DNA of 55,050 nucleotides, from the NCBI GenBank assembly GCA_040752275.1, contig JBFMFH010000082.1, forward strand, positions 1 through 55,050, written 5' to 3'. Under the pieces are notes generated by a model that saw only the letters and a program-made list of their open reading frames with translations, was not told the origin of the DNA and did not search any database. This document shows positions 1-7,337 of this stretch, in pieces; positions within the stretch are counted from its first letter, which is position 1, and each line of letters starts with the position of its first letter. The position numbers were made by a program, and so were the translations under genes. This DNA is from JBFMFH01 sp040752275 (GTDB taxonomy: Bacteria; Acidobacteriota; Vicinamibacteria; Vicinamibacterales; JAKQTR01).

Positions 1-258
1 GCTGCACGCCACCGTGTACGGCCCGGTTCCGCCCGCCGCGGTCGGCGCCACCCACGTCACCGTCGCGGGCTGGTTGTTGTGCGAGGTGCCCGACGGCGAG
101 GGCGGACACGTCAGCGTGAGGTCGGGAACCGGGGGCGGAGTCGGCGCCGGAGTGGGCGTCGGAGTCGGCGCGGTCGGCGAACTCCCGCCGCATGACGACA
201 ACGCCATCGCGCACACAAGCCACACGGCTGGGTGAGCCCACCACCGGCCCGGCCTCAT
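1..258 (-). CDS. Partial PT-rich lipoprotein (5' end only)
   Basis: Only the first 86 codons are visible; the frame is open to the left edge of the window. The ATG at 258 is followed by a basic stretch (MRPGRWW), a hydrophobic core and the lipobox LSSC with Cys23, so the product should be a lipid-anchored exported protein. Residues about 27-44 are a Pro-Thr linker. The segment after it begins a likely Ig- or HYR-like domain (DLTLTCPPSPSG) containing several Cys. No ribosome binding site precedes the ATG, but a TAGAAT box lies 9 nt upstream, which supports this start on a leaderless transcript. The function of the missing part cannot be judged. Confidence 0.72.
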   Translation of the reverse strand, partial: MRPGRWWAHPAVWLVCAMALSSCGGSSPTAPTPTPTPAPTPPPVPDLTLTCPPSPSGTSHNNQPATVTWVAPTAAGGTGPYTVACS

Positions 259-267
259 AGGCTCTTT

Positions 268-273
268 ATTCTA
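268..273 (-). promoter_or_regulatory. -10 box TAGAAT of the partial lipoprotein gene
   Basis: TAGAAT on the minus strand lies 9 nt before the ATG at 258. This places the transcription start at or next to the start codon. It partly adjoins a heptanucleotide repeat cluster at 278-305. Confidence 0.5.
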
Positions 274-277
274 GGAC

Positions 278-305
278 AGGCGGCGGGCGGCAGGCGACAG
301 GCGGC
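278..305. repeat. Heptanucleotide tandem repeat (AGGCGGC-type, 4 units)
   Basis: There are four consecutive 7-mers, AGGCGGC, GGGCGGC, AGGCGAC and AGGCGGC, between the partial lipoprotein gene and the transporter ATPase gene. The same unit family recurs at 40336-40431 and 50805-50832. Confidence 0.7.
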
Positions 306-351
306 CCAATCCCTCATCCACAATCCGCAATCGAGACTCCGGCGTCTCGCC

Positions 352-1080
352 TCAATAGATGAGCTCCCCCGCCAGAAACCCCCGGGTTCTTGAATCCTGC
401 GGCGCCTCGAACAGCCCTGCGGTCGGACCAACTTCGACCGGCCGGCCCTCCAGCAGGAGCAGCGTACGATCCGCCAGACGCCTGGCCTCGTGCGTGTTGT
501 GGGTGACCAGTACGATGGTCCGGCCGGCCTCCTGCTGCTCGCGGATGAGCGACTCGACCAGCGCCACGTTTCCCGGATCGAGGTTGGCCGCCGGCTCGTC
601 GAGCAGCAGCACGTCGGATCCCGTCGCGACTGCCCTGGCCAACGCGACCCGCTGCACCTCGCCGCCCGACAGGCTCCGCGCCGGCGCTCCCGCAAGCCTG
701 GAGAGAGAGATCCGCTCGAGCAGGCGCTCGACCAGCTCATCGTCGCGCCGCCCGCGGATGCGAAGACCGAACGCCACGTTGTCACGTACCGTCCGGTCGA
801 GCATGATCGGGCGCTGAAAGACCGTCGTGATGCGACGGATCTGCTCGGCTCGGGCCGGCAGGGCCACGTCCGTTCCGTCGACACGGATCGTCCCTTCGGT
901 GGGGCGCTCGATCAGCTGTAGCAGCCTGAGCAGCGTACTCTTGCCCGCACCGCTCGGGCCGATGACACCGAGCGTCTCGCCTCGCGCGACCTCCAGTGCC
1001 GGCAGGTCGAGTACGATGCGACGCCCGTAGCGGTGCTTGATGCCGGCGAGGGCGTACACGGGGATTCCAGGAGGCGTCAC
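352..1080 (-). CDS. tupC: Tungstate/molybdate ABC transporter ATP-binding protein (TupC-like)
   Basis: Cytoplasmic ATPase of a metal-oxyanion importer, 242 residues. Walker A GPSGAGKST is at residues 41-49, followed by the Q-loop (TTVFQRPIML), the ABC signature LSGGEVQ, Walker B LLLDEP with the D-loop, and the switch His in VTHNTHEA. The GTG start at 1080 overlaps the TGA of the permease gene, so the two are translationally coupled. The frame stays open far upstream, but that region is the antisense frame of the permease. Family members energise uptake of tungstate or molybdate; the adjacent Mo/W oxidoreductase genes support that substrate. Whether W or Mo is preferred cannot be read from the ATPase. 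Confidence 0.9.
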   Translation of the reverse strand: MTPPGIPVYALAGIKHRYGRRIVLDLPALEVARGETLGVIGPSGAGKSTLLRLLQLIERPTEGTIRVDGTDVALPARAEQIRRITTVFQRPIMLDRTVRDNVAFGLRIRGRRDDELVERLLERISLSRLAGAPARSLSGGEVQRVALARAVATGSDVLLLDEPAANLDPGNVALVESLIREQQEAGRTIVLVTHNTHEARRLADRTLLLLEGRPVEVGPTAGLFEAPQDSRTRGFLAGELIY

Positions 1081-1730
1081 CGCGACCGTCCCTGCAGTTG
1101 AATCAGCGCTGCGTTGGCGCCGAGCGTGAGCAGGATGAGCACGACGCCCAGACCCAAGGCAAACGCGAAGTCGCCCTGACGCGTGTACAGCACGATGGCC
1201 GTCGTCAGCACGCGTGTGCTGCCTTCGATATTCCCGCCGACGAGCATGACCGCACCCACTTCCGAGATGATGCCGCCGAAGGCCGCGACGATCGCGGCGG
1301 TCACGCCGATGCGTGCCTCGCGCAGGACGGTCCACGCAAGCTGGCGGCGCGTCGCGCCGAGTGCCGTGACCTGGAGGCGAAGATCTCGATCGACGGCCTC
1401 GACCGAGCTCATCGTCAGGGCCGTGACGAGCGGAAACGCGATGATGGTCTGCGCCGCGATCATGGCCGGCGGCGTGAAGAGCCAGCCGAGCGACCCGAGC
1501 GGCCCGCTGCGAGAAAGGGCCACGTACACGAACAGACCCACGACGACCGGAGGGAGGCCCATGCCCGTGTAGAGCGTCAGCGCCACGAGCCGACGTCCTC
1601 GGAACCGGGCCATGCCGAGGATCGACCCAAGCGGGACACCCGCGAACGTGGCCAGCAGGAGGGCGGCGCCCGTGACGCGGAAGGTCAGGGCGACAATGGC
1701 GATGAGTGCCGGATCGGCGAACACGTTCAC
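1077..1730 (-). CDS. tupB: Tungstate/molybdate ABC transporter permease (TupB-like)
   Basis: Inner-membrane channel subunit of 217 residues with about five hydrophobic segments. The cytoplasmic coupling loop EAVDRDLRLQVTALGATRRQ carries the EAA-type Ala/Gly pattern of oxyanion permeases. Length and pattern fit TupB/WtpB rather than the longer ModB-ModC fusions. The ATG at 1730 overlaps the stop of the binding-protein gene (TGA 1729-1727), and the 3' end overlaps tupC. The three genes therefore form one translationally coupled transporter unit. The protein should dimerise and dock on the ATPase dimer. Confidence 0.9.
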   Translation of the reverse strand: MNVFADPALIAIVALTFRVTGAALLLATFAGVPLGSILGMARFRGRRLVALTLYTGMGLPPVVVGLFVYVALSRSGPLGSLGWLFTPPAMIAAQTIIAFPLVTALTMSSVEAVDRDLRLQVTALGATRRQLAWTVLREARIGVTAAIVAAFGGIISEVGAVMLVGGNIEGSTRVLTTAIVLYTRQGDFAFALGLGVVLILLTLGANAALIQLQGRSR

Positions 1731-3313
1731 TGAGGACGTCCGATCGACTCCACGCGGATCGCCGACACCCAGTGTGAGAACCGCGAGGCGAATTCATCGA
1801 CGCCGACGACGAGCTGGATGAGGCCGTCCCGTGCGGAGAGATCCGCGCCGTCACGTTCGTAGGCGAGCAGTACCGATTGCTTGATCCCGGCGACCACGTA
1901 CGGCAACCCACGCCGGGGTGGTGAGGCCGGATCCAGCCAGGCCATGATGTCGCGCACATCGGCCTCGGTGATGCGCGCGGGCGTGTACGCGGAGATGTCG
2001 GCATGGCCTGCGCCCGAATGCAGCAGACGCGTCAGGGCGGCCGTATCGAACGCGCGACCGGCCAGGCGCGGTGCCGGAGCCTTGCCAGGCGGTGAGGTTC
2101 CCTCCGCATCCACTCCGTGGCACTCGTTGCAGCCCTTGACGTTGTAGAGCGCTTCGCCGCGGGGCAGGGCGCCGAAGACCTCGGCCCACTTCAGAACGGC
2201 GGTCCATCCGTCGCTCGACTCGACGACAACGCGCTTGCCCGCGCCTGCCGCCCGGGCCAGGGTTGGATCGACGGCGAGCAGCACGTCCTTGAGCGACGCC
2301 CCGGCCCACGTGTGGCGTCCGAGCGGTCCCCGCTTCACGCCGACGACCTCATGGTCCGGGATGGCGATCCTCGGCAGAGCCTTGAGATCGGCCAGGGTGA
2401 ATGTCCTCGAGACGAGCCCCGACCTGACGGTCACCTCGCGCCTGGCCTTGTATTCGTCCGAGTCCGGGTAGAACAGCGGCTGCCCGAACGTCTCGCGGCC
2501 GAATTCCCCGATGCGACGCTGCGTGGGGCTGGACAGGAGCCACGTCACGAACCGATCCGCCAGCGCGGCGTGGACCGACGGGTGCACGGCGGGGTTCACG
2601 GGGAGTACGCCGTAGCCGTTACGGAGGCTACGATCGGGGTTGGACGCCAGCGATTCCCCGCCGAAGAGCAGCACGAGCCCCGGCAGCCTGGCCCGCATCG
2701 ACAGCCACGTGGCGCGGTCGGTGAGCGTGTACGCCTCACGTTCATGGGCGAAGGTCAGCGTATTCCCCATGCCCTGGCCGACCGAGAGATACCAGCGCTG
2801 CGCGCCGGTCGGGCTGACGCCGGCGGCCTTCCACAGAGCCAACTCCTTCGTGTGCGTGCCCGAGCGATCCCCTCGGCTCGCAAACGGCGCGCCGGTGGCA
2901 GCAATGGCCTCGAAGGCTCGTCGGGCCGACGACGAGCCGGCGACCTTCGCCGAGTCAGCCTTCGGACCGACAATGACGAAGTCGTTGTACATCACGTCGT
3001 CACGCCGGGTGGCATGGCCTTCTGCCACGAACACGTCCTCCGCCGCGCGAGCGTGAACCAGCACCACGTCGACATCGCCGCGCCGCCCGAGCTGCAGTGC
3101 CTGCCCCGTGCCGACGGCCACGACATCGACCTGGCACCCGCATTGGCGTTCGAAGTCGGCCAGGAGCACACGGAGCAGGCCGGTATCGTCGGTGCTGGTG
3201 GTCGTCGCGAGGCGAAGCCGCACGTCCTGGGCGGCTCCATCGGGTGATGCGGCGCTCGATGTCGCGGCCCACAGGATTGCCAGCGCGAGTACTAGGAATC
3301 GGAGTGGAGTCAT
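1727..3313 (-). CDS. tupA: TupA-type binding protein fused to a molybdopterin-oxidoreductase-like fold split by a cytochrome c domain
   Basis: Exported protein of 528 residues. The ATG at 3313 is preferred to one at 3361 because GGGAGG lies 9-10 nt before it and MTPLRFLVLALAILWA is a good signal peptide. Residues about 31-285 are the tungstate-binding domain (LATTTSTDDTGLL, VVAVGTGQAL, DVVLVHA, YNDFVIVGP, GQGMGN). Residues about 292-380 look like the first part of a sulfite-oxidase-type domain (TFTLADLKALP, VVVESSDGWTAVLKWAEVFG). Residues about 383-465 are a small cytochrome c (CNECH at 395-399). Residues about 470-525 (GIKQSVLLAYERDGADL, LIQLVVG, HWVSAIRV) look like the rest of the interrupted fold. 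The conserved Mo-ligand Cys of catalytic sulfite oxidases is not visible, so this fold is more likely sensory or structural. Stand-alone versions of each part are known; this split fusion is unusual. Confidence 0.85.
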   Translation of the reverse strand: MTPLRFLVLALAILWAATSSAASPDGAAQDVRLRLATTTSTDDTGLLRVLLADFERQCGCQVDVVAVGTGQALQLGRRGDVDVVLVHARAAEDVFVAEGHATRRDDVMYNDFVIVGPKADSAKVAGSSSARRAFEAIAATGAPFASRGDRSGTHTKELALWKAAGVSPTGAQRWYLSVGQGMGNTLTFAHEREAYTLTDRATWLSMRARLPGLVLLFGGESLASNPDRSLRNGYGVLPVNPAVHPSVHAALADRFVTWLLSSPTQRRIGEFGRETFGQPLFYPDSDEYKARREVTVRSGLVSRTFTLADLKALPRIAIPDHEVVGVKRGPLGRHTWAGASLKDVLLAVDPTLARAAGAGKRVVVESSDGWTAVLKWAEVFGALPRGEALYNVKGCNECHGVDAEGTSPPGKAPAPRLAGRAFDTAALTRLLHSGAGHADISAYTPARITEADVRDIMAWLDPASPPRRGLPYVVAGIKQSVLLAYERDGADLSARDGLIQLVVGVDEFASRFSHWVSAIRVESIGRPQ

Positions 3314-3388
3314 GCGCCTCGACCTCCCACGATCGTACGACACGCGAGAGGGCGTGCGCAATTCGGAGGCGCAGGGGCAGCCGCAACC

Positions 3389-4216
3389 CTACATCTGTCG
3401 TGGGGGCGCGGTGCGCTCGATGGCCTGCTCCACGGCGGCCAACTCGCGTTCCGTCGTGTGCTGCACTCCCAGCGTGTAGAACCCGACGCGGTCCGCCACC
3501 AGGCCGGCCATGGCCACGAGGGGGACCAGCAGCGATGGCGATGCGCTGAGGAGCACGAATGGAATGGCGTCGAGGAGCAAGAACCGGGTGAGGAGCAGCT
3601 CATGGCGGCGATCGAACCACGGGTGTTCCCCCTCGTGGCCTGCCACCGCAAGCGACGTCACCCGGCGCCAGCGCAGCATGAAGATCGCGGCGTCCGCCAG
3701 CAGCACCAGCATCGAGACGGCGGACACGCCGGCAGTCTGACCGAGGCCTTCGACGACGCCGACGCCGCACGCCAGGCCTCCAGACAGTGGAGTGAGGACG
3801 CTCGCCCCCCGCCATGTGAGTTGGCCTCCCGTCCCGTACACCAGGCCGATCGAAACGAGGAAGAGCGCGGCGGACCCGCCAGACAGCCACACAGCAAACG
3901 GGACCCACAGGTATCCGATGCCCGCCATGCACGAGGCGATCGCGGCCGCCAACGCGAGAGACGCCAGCACGACTTCGTTGCTGAGGGGACTGCCGCCAAC
4001 CCGGCGCACGGCCTGCAGCAACCGCGCCGGCCGGCCAAGGTGGAGGAGCGATGTCATGAGGCCGGCGAGCATCAAAGCGGCGCCGAGGCCACTGAGGGCG
4101 GTCTCCCGGGGACCTCCCGCGACGGTGAGCAACGAATCGGCCGCGACCGTGCCAGCGCCCGCAATCGCGAGACTGGTGAACGTGACGAGCGGCCAGTGAT
4201 GCGAATGGGCGCTCAT
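3389..4216 (-). CDS. DmsC-like membrane anchor subunit
   Basis: Integral membrane protein of 275 residues with about eight hydrophobic helices. It has the features of the DMSO reductase anchor family (HSHHWPLVTFTSLAIAGAG at the start, and LLHLGRPARLLQAVRRVGGS, the conserved HLGxP-type loop after the second helix). In the family it binds quinol and passes electrons to the ferredoxin subunit, or runs in reverse. The ATG at 4216 overlaps the TGA of the ferredoxin gene. The frame is open far upstream only because it lies opposite that gene. A 75-bp gap separates it from the transporter genes, which follow on the same strand. Confidence 0.87.
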   Translation of the reverse strand: MSAHSHHWPLVTFTSLAIAGAGTVAADSLLTVAGGPRETALSGLGAALMLAGLMTSLLHLGRPARLLQAVRRVGGSPLSNEVVLASLALAAAIASCMAGIGYLWVPFAVWLSGGSAALFLVSIGLVYGTGGQLTWRGASVLTPLSGGLACGVGVVEGLGQTAGVSAVSMLVLLADAAIFMLRWRRVTSLAVAGHEGEHPWFDRRHELLLTRFLLLDAIPFVLLSASPSLLVPLVAMAGLVADRVGFYTLGVQHTTERELAAVEQAIERTAPPRQM

Positions 4217-4794
4217 GGCGACAGCACCTCTTGGAGGTGGCGATACAGAGCCGCTCGACGGGCGTGGACCGGCGGCAGGAACCGGATGTTCGGCCGGCAG
4301 CCAGCCGGGTCGACGAAACCCGGCACATCGGGAACCGCCGGACCATGCGCGGCTCCGCCGCTCGAGAACCGCAGCGCCCCGGTCGGGCAGGCAGCGACGC
4401 AGGCGGGCAGCGCGCCATCGTCGATTCGATGGGCACACAAATGGCACTTCGAGACGATGCCCAGCCCTTCGTCGAAACGCGGCGCGCCAAAGGGGCACGT
4501 CATCTCGCAGTACCGACAGCCGAGACAGCGCTCCTCGCGATGGATGACGATGCCGTCGGGGCGCTTCTCGTAGGCCCCGGACGGGCAGCCGCGCAGGCAA
4601 GCCGGGTCTTCGCAATGGTGGCACGCGACCGACAGGAAGCAGGTGGGTCCGCCCTCGTGTCGCCGGAGGTTCAGCGCCAGCACGCGGCGCCACGGTGAGA
4701 CGTCGAGGCGGCGATTCTCGATGCGGCACGCGAGCACGCAGGCCGAACAGCCTACGCAGCGGTGCAGGTCGATCACGAAGCCCGAGCCGTTCAT
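4213..4794 (-). CDS. DmsB-like ferredoxin subunit with four [4Fe-4S] motifs
   Basis: Electron-transfer subunit of 193 residues. Four Cys clusters are visible: CVGCSACVLAC, CHHCEDPACLRGCP, CLGCRYCEMTCP and CHLCAHR...CVAACP. This is the standard iron-sulfur partner of DMSO-reductase-family enzymes and should link the catalytic subunit to the membrane anchor. The ATG at 4794 (MNGSGFVIDLHRCVGC) overlaps the TGA of the catalytic gene and has GGAGG about 10 nt upstream. It is chosen over an in-frame ATG 24 nt earlier inside the catalytic gene. No signal peptide is present, which matches the catalytic subunit. Confidence 0.93.
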   Translation of the reverse strand: MNGSGFVIDLHRCVGCSACVLACRIENRRLDVSPWRRVLALNLRRHEGGPTCFLSVACHHCEDPACLRGCPSGAYEKRPDGIVIHREERCLGCRYCEMTCPFGAPRFDEGLGIVSKCHLCAHRIDDGALPACVAACPTGALRFSSGGAAHGPAVPDVPGFVDPAGCRPNIRFLPPVHARRAALYRHLQEVLSP

Positions 4795-6812
4795 GCCGGT
4801 GCGACCTCCACCAGGCACTCATAGAAGGTGGCGCCGTGATTCATGTCGGTGACCCCCTCGTCGGTCAGCGCGTTCACGTCGGGATCGTCCGGGCGGCACC
4901 GGCCTTCGAGGACGTGAACCACGCCCGCGCGGATGCCCGGGGTGACGCGCGCGGGCAGTTCGATGGTGCCTCGGTCGTTCCACACACGCACGCGCGAGCC
5001 GTCGGTGATGCCCCGGGCAGTGGCGTCCGCCGGGTGCATGTCGAGGATGTGTGGCCGCTCGACCTCGTGGACCCAGTCGAGGTTGCCGAACTGGGAATGG
5101 ATCCGGTCCCGCGTCTTGCAGGACAGGAACTGGAGCGGAAACCTGCCGGCCTGATCCGACGCATGGCCTTCCGGGAGGGCATCGTAGCCCGGCACCCGAT
5201 CGACGCCCCACAACTCGGCGGCTTCGTCCGACGTGAACTCGACCTTGCCGGAGCGCGTCGGGAAACGGCCGTCGGCAAAGGCGACCTCTCCCCACCCTGA
5301 CAGGTCGAGCGGCACGTGTGGCAGCCGCTCGAGAGCATCGCGTTGCCCGTCCGGCAGGAGCGAGCGCAGCAACGCGCGGCGGTCGACGTCGAAGACACGG
5401 GTGTCGAACCCGAATCGCCGGCACAGCGCACGCCAGATCTCGCTCTCCGGCCTGACCTCGCCGGGCGGGTCGAACAGCCTCGCCCGCCACTGGAGGTACG
5501 GGTGCCAATAGGCGGTCACCAGGTCGTCTTCCTCGAACAGCGTCTTCGACGGCAGGATGTAGTCGGCGAGCGCGGTCGTGTCATTCGGGAATTGTTCGAC
5601 GGCGACGACCAGGTCGAGTCGCGCCAGCGCGGCGCGGAGGCGAGGCGCCGCGGGGTTCTGGCTGGCCGGATTCCCGCGTTCGATCCACGCGGCCCGCACC
5701 GGCGGGGCATCCAGGCGTTCGAGGTGCCGCGCCACCTGCGACACGGGAATACCGCGCATGCCTTCCGGCTCGGGCGGCAGCGGAAGGCTCTGCAGGCAGT
5801 GGCTCGCCAGGTTCGCGTACTGCCAACCGCCGCCAGCGACGCCGACGTTGCCGGTGAGGGCTGGCAGCAGTGCCACCGCCCGCACCGACTGTCCGGCGCG
5901 GTGGTGGCGTTGGAGGCCGAAGCCGGCGACCAGCAGCGCAGGCTTCGTCGTCGCAAACTGGCGCGCGAGATCGTGGAGGCTGGCTTCGTCGAGGCCGGTG
6001 ATAGCCGCCACGCGGTCGGCCGGGTAGTCGGCGAGGCGGGCGCGGTACTGGTCGAAGCCGTGCGCGTACCGCTCGAGAAACGCCGAGTCGTGGAGCCCCT
6101 CGTCCACGATGATCCGCGCAAGCCCGAGGGCGAGCGCGGCGTCGGTGCCAGGCCGCGGGCGCAGGTGCAGATCGGCCGCGTCGGTGGTGTCCGTGCTTCG
6201 AGGATCGATGACCGCGATTCTGGCGCCACGCTCCTGGGCGTCGAGCATCAGCCGCCACTGGTGAATGTTCGTCTCGGCCGGATTGTGGCCCCAGAGCAGC
6301 AGGAACCGGCTCTCGCGGGTGAGCCGCGGATGGCTGTGCGCGTTGCGCCCGTAGGTCAGGCGCGTCGCCTCGAGGCCGGCCGGCCAGCACAGGTCGCCGT
6401 AGGTGACGGTGGCTCCACCGAATGGCCGCCAGAACGCCATCGCCAGCTCGCCAAGCGCCCCGTGGGAACCCGACCCTTGGTAGTAGAGGACACTGGACGG
6501 TCCGTATCGCGTCCGCGACGTCTCGAGTCGGGCGGCAATGTCATCGAGTGCGTCGTCCCACGAGACGGGCCGCAGGGTGTCGGCTTTGCCCGAGCGCCGC
6601 AGGGGTGTGAGGATGCGGTCCTTGGCGGTGACGCGCCGCGCGTAGCTGAGACCCTTGAGGCAGACCCGACCCTCGGTAGCCGGATTGAGCGGGTCGCCCT
6701 CGATGCGGACGATCCGGTCATGCGCGTCGAGCGTGACGACCAGGCCACAGGTGCAGTAGCAGTTGCGCGGGCAGACGGTGCGGACCGTGCGGTGCGGCGA
6801 TGGCCCCGGCAT
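4791..6812 (-). CDS. Molybdopterin (Mo/W-bisMGD) oxidoreductase, catalytic subunit
   Basis: DMSO-reductase-superfamily enzyme of 673 residues. The N-terminal [4Fe-4S] ligands are C14, C18, C22 and C51 (CPRNCYCTC ... GRVCLKG). C142 in YGDLCWPAG sits at the usual metal-ligand position. The C-terminal dinucleotide-binding domain is recognisable (HPADATARGITDGSRVRVWN). There is no Tat or Sec signal, so the active site should face the cytoplasm even though a membrane anchor is encoded next door. The ATG at 6812 has no ribosome binding site, but TACACT lies 8 nt upstream. The substrate is not evident: polysulfide, thiosulfate, sulfoxide, N-oxide and arsenic compounds are used by relatives. Adjacent tungstate uptake genes make a tungsten enzyme plausible, though this is inference. 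Confidence 0.93.
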   Translation of the reverse strand: MPGPSPHRTVRTVCPRNCYCTCGLVVTLDAHDRIVRIEGDPLNPATEGRVCLKGLSYARRVTAKDRILTPLRRSGKADTLRPVSWDDALDDIAARLETSRTRYGPSSVLYYQGSGSHGALGELAMAFWRPFGGATVTYGDLCWPAGLEATRLTYGRNAHSHPRLTRESRFLLLWGHNPAETNIHQWRLMLDAQERGARIAVIDPRSTDTTDAADLHLRPRPGTDAALALGLARIIVDEGLHDSAFLERYAHGFDQYRARLADYPADRVAAITGLDEASLHDLARQFATTKPALLVAGFGLQRHHRAGQSVRAVALLPALTGNVGVAGGGWQYANLASHCLQSLPLPPEPEGMRGIPVSQVARHLERLDAPPVRAAWIERGNPASQNPAAPRLRAALARLDLVVAVEQFPNDTTALADYILPSKTLFEEDDLVTAYWHPYLQWRARLFDPPGEVRPESEIWRALCRRFGFDTRVFDVDRRALLRSLLPDGQRDALERLPHVPLDLSGWGEVAFADGRFPTRSGKVEFTSDEAAELWGVDRVPGYDALPEGHASDQAGRFPLQFLSCKTRDRIHSQFGNLDWVHEVERPHILDMHPADATARGITDGSRVRVWNDRGTIELPARVTPGIRAGVVHVLEGRCRPDDPDVNALTDEGVTDMNHGATFYECLVEVAPA

Positions 6813-6820
6813 GGGGCCAG

Positions 6821-6826
6821 AGTGTA
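6821..6826 (-). promoter_or_regulatory. Possible -10 box TACACT before the oxidoreductase gene
   Basis: TACACT on the minus strand ends 8 nt before the ATG at 6812, in the 30-bp gap after the small upstream gene. No clear -35 element is seen. It would give a leaderless mRNA for the catalytic subunit. Confidence 0.4.
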
Positions 6827-6842
6827 GCGGAACCGGCCGGAC

Positions 6843-7064
6843 TCAGGCCACTCGGGGCCGGAAGAGCGGCCGGGGTGTCATCCCGGCCGTGCGGCACCAG
6901 GTCTGGTACCGCTCGTCACCGGCGAGGAACGCCTGGGCGTCCCGTCGAATCGCATCCGGGACGGTCGGGTCCAGGGCATCGGCCAGCGCCTGCTTGATGA
7001 CCGCGCAGGCCAGCGTTCGGGACACGAGCTCGGAAACGTGGGCGAGATCGGCGTTGGTCGACAT
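6843..7064 (-). CDS. Small helical protein upstream of the oxidoreductase operon
   Basis: A 73-residue protein (MSTNADLAHVSELVSRTL...), predicted mostly helical, with two Cys (C20 and C57) and a C-terminal WCRTAGMTP motif. The ATG at 7064 is preferred over an ATG 78 nt earlier because GAGGGA lies close upstream and the extra residues are Pro/Arg-rich and unlike a protein start. It lies 30 bp before the catalytic gene on the same strand and may be cotranscribed. I do not recognise the family. A role as an assembly or accessory factor is possible from position only. Confidence 0.55.
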   Translation of the reverse strand: MSTNADLAHVSELVSRTLACAVIKQALADALDPTVPDAIRRDAQAFLAGDERYQTWCRTAGMTPRPLFRPRVA

Positions 7065-7104
7065 GGCATCCCTCGAGGGCCTGCTGCCCGGAACCGGTGT
7101 CGGC

Positions 7105-7275
7105 GCGGGCACGAGCCCGCGGTCCTGGAGGGGGATGAGCAAAACAGGTGCCCAATCCGCGCGCGTGCAATCCCGTGCACCTGCGTGTGGACGCGGGCAT
7201 CAGGCGTCACGGCGCCGACGGCCGCATCTTCACCGATGTCAACGGATTGGCGCATGACTGCGCCGGCTGGCGCAG
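7105..7275. other. Gene-free 7065-7337 with three strong hairpins
   Basis: The 273-bp gap upstream of the leftward operon holds three short perfect hairpins. GCGGGC-ACGA-GCCCGC is at 7105-7120, GTGCA-ATCCCG-TGCAC lies near 7167-7182, and CTGCGCC-GGCT-GGCGCAG is at 7258-7275. None is followed by a T run. They could form part of a 5' leader on the minus strand, or a terminator region for the gene ending at 7338. No known riboswitch consensus, including the Moco motif, was recognised. Confidence 0.4.
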
Positions 7276-7337
7276 CGCTGCACGACCCCAGGTGGCAGCG
7301 GCTGCGACAGCCTGGCGATGCAGAAAGTGCGACGTCG

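Noticed and set aside
14..235. Plus-strand frame at the left edge rich in Gly-Val repeats
   Set aside because: It is the reverse of the PT-linker of the minus-strand lipoprotein gene, which has a signal peptide, lipobox and promoter.
1081..2004. Long minus-strand extension of the ATPase frame upstream of 1080
   Set aside because: It runs through the permease and binding-protein genes in another frame, with Arg/His/Pro-rich shadow sequence. The ATPase starts at the GTG overlapping the permease stop.
4217..4822. N-terminal extension of the DmsC-like anchor
   Set aside because: This stretch lies over the ferredoxin gene in another frame and has no membrane-protein character; the anchor starts at the overlapping ATG at 4216.
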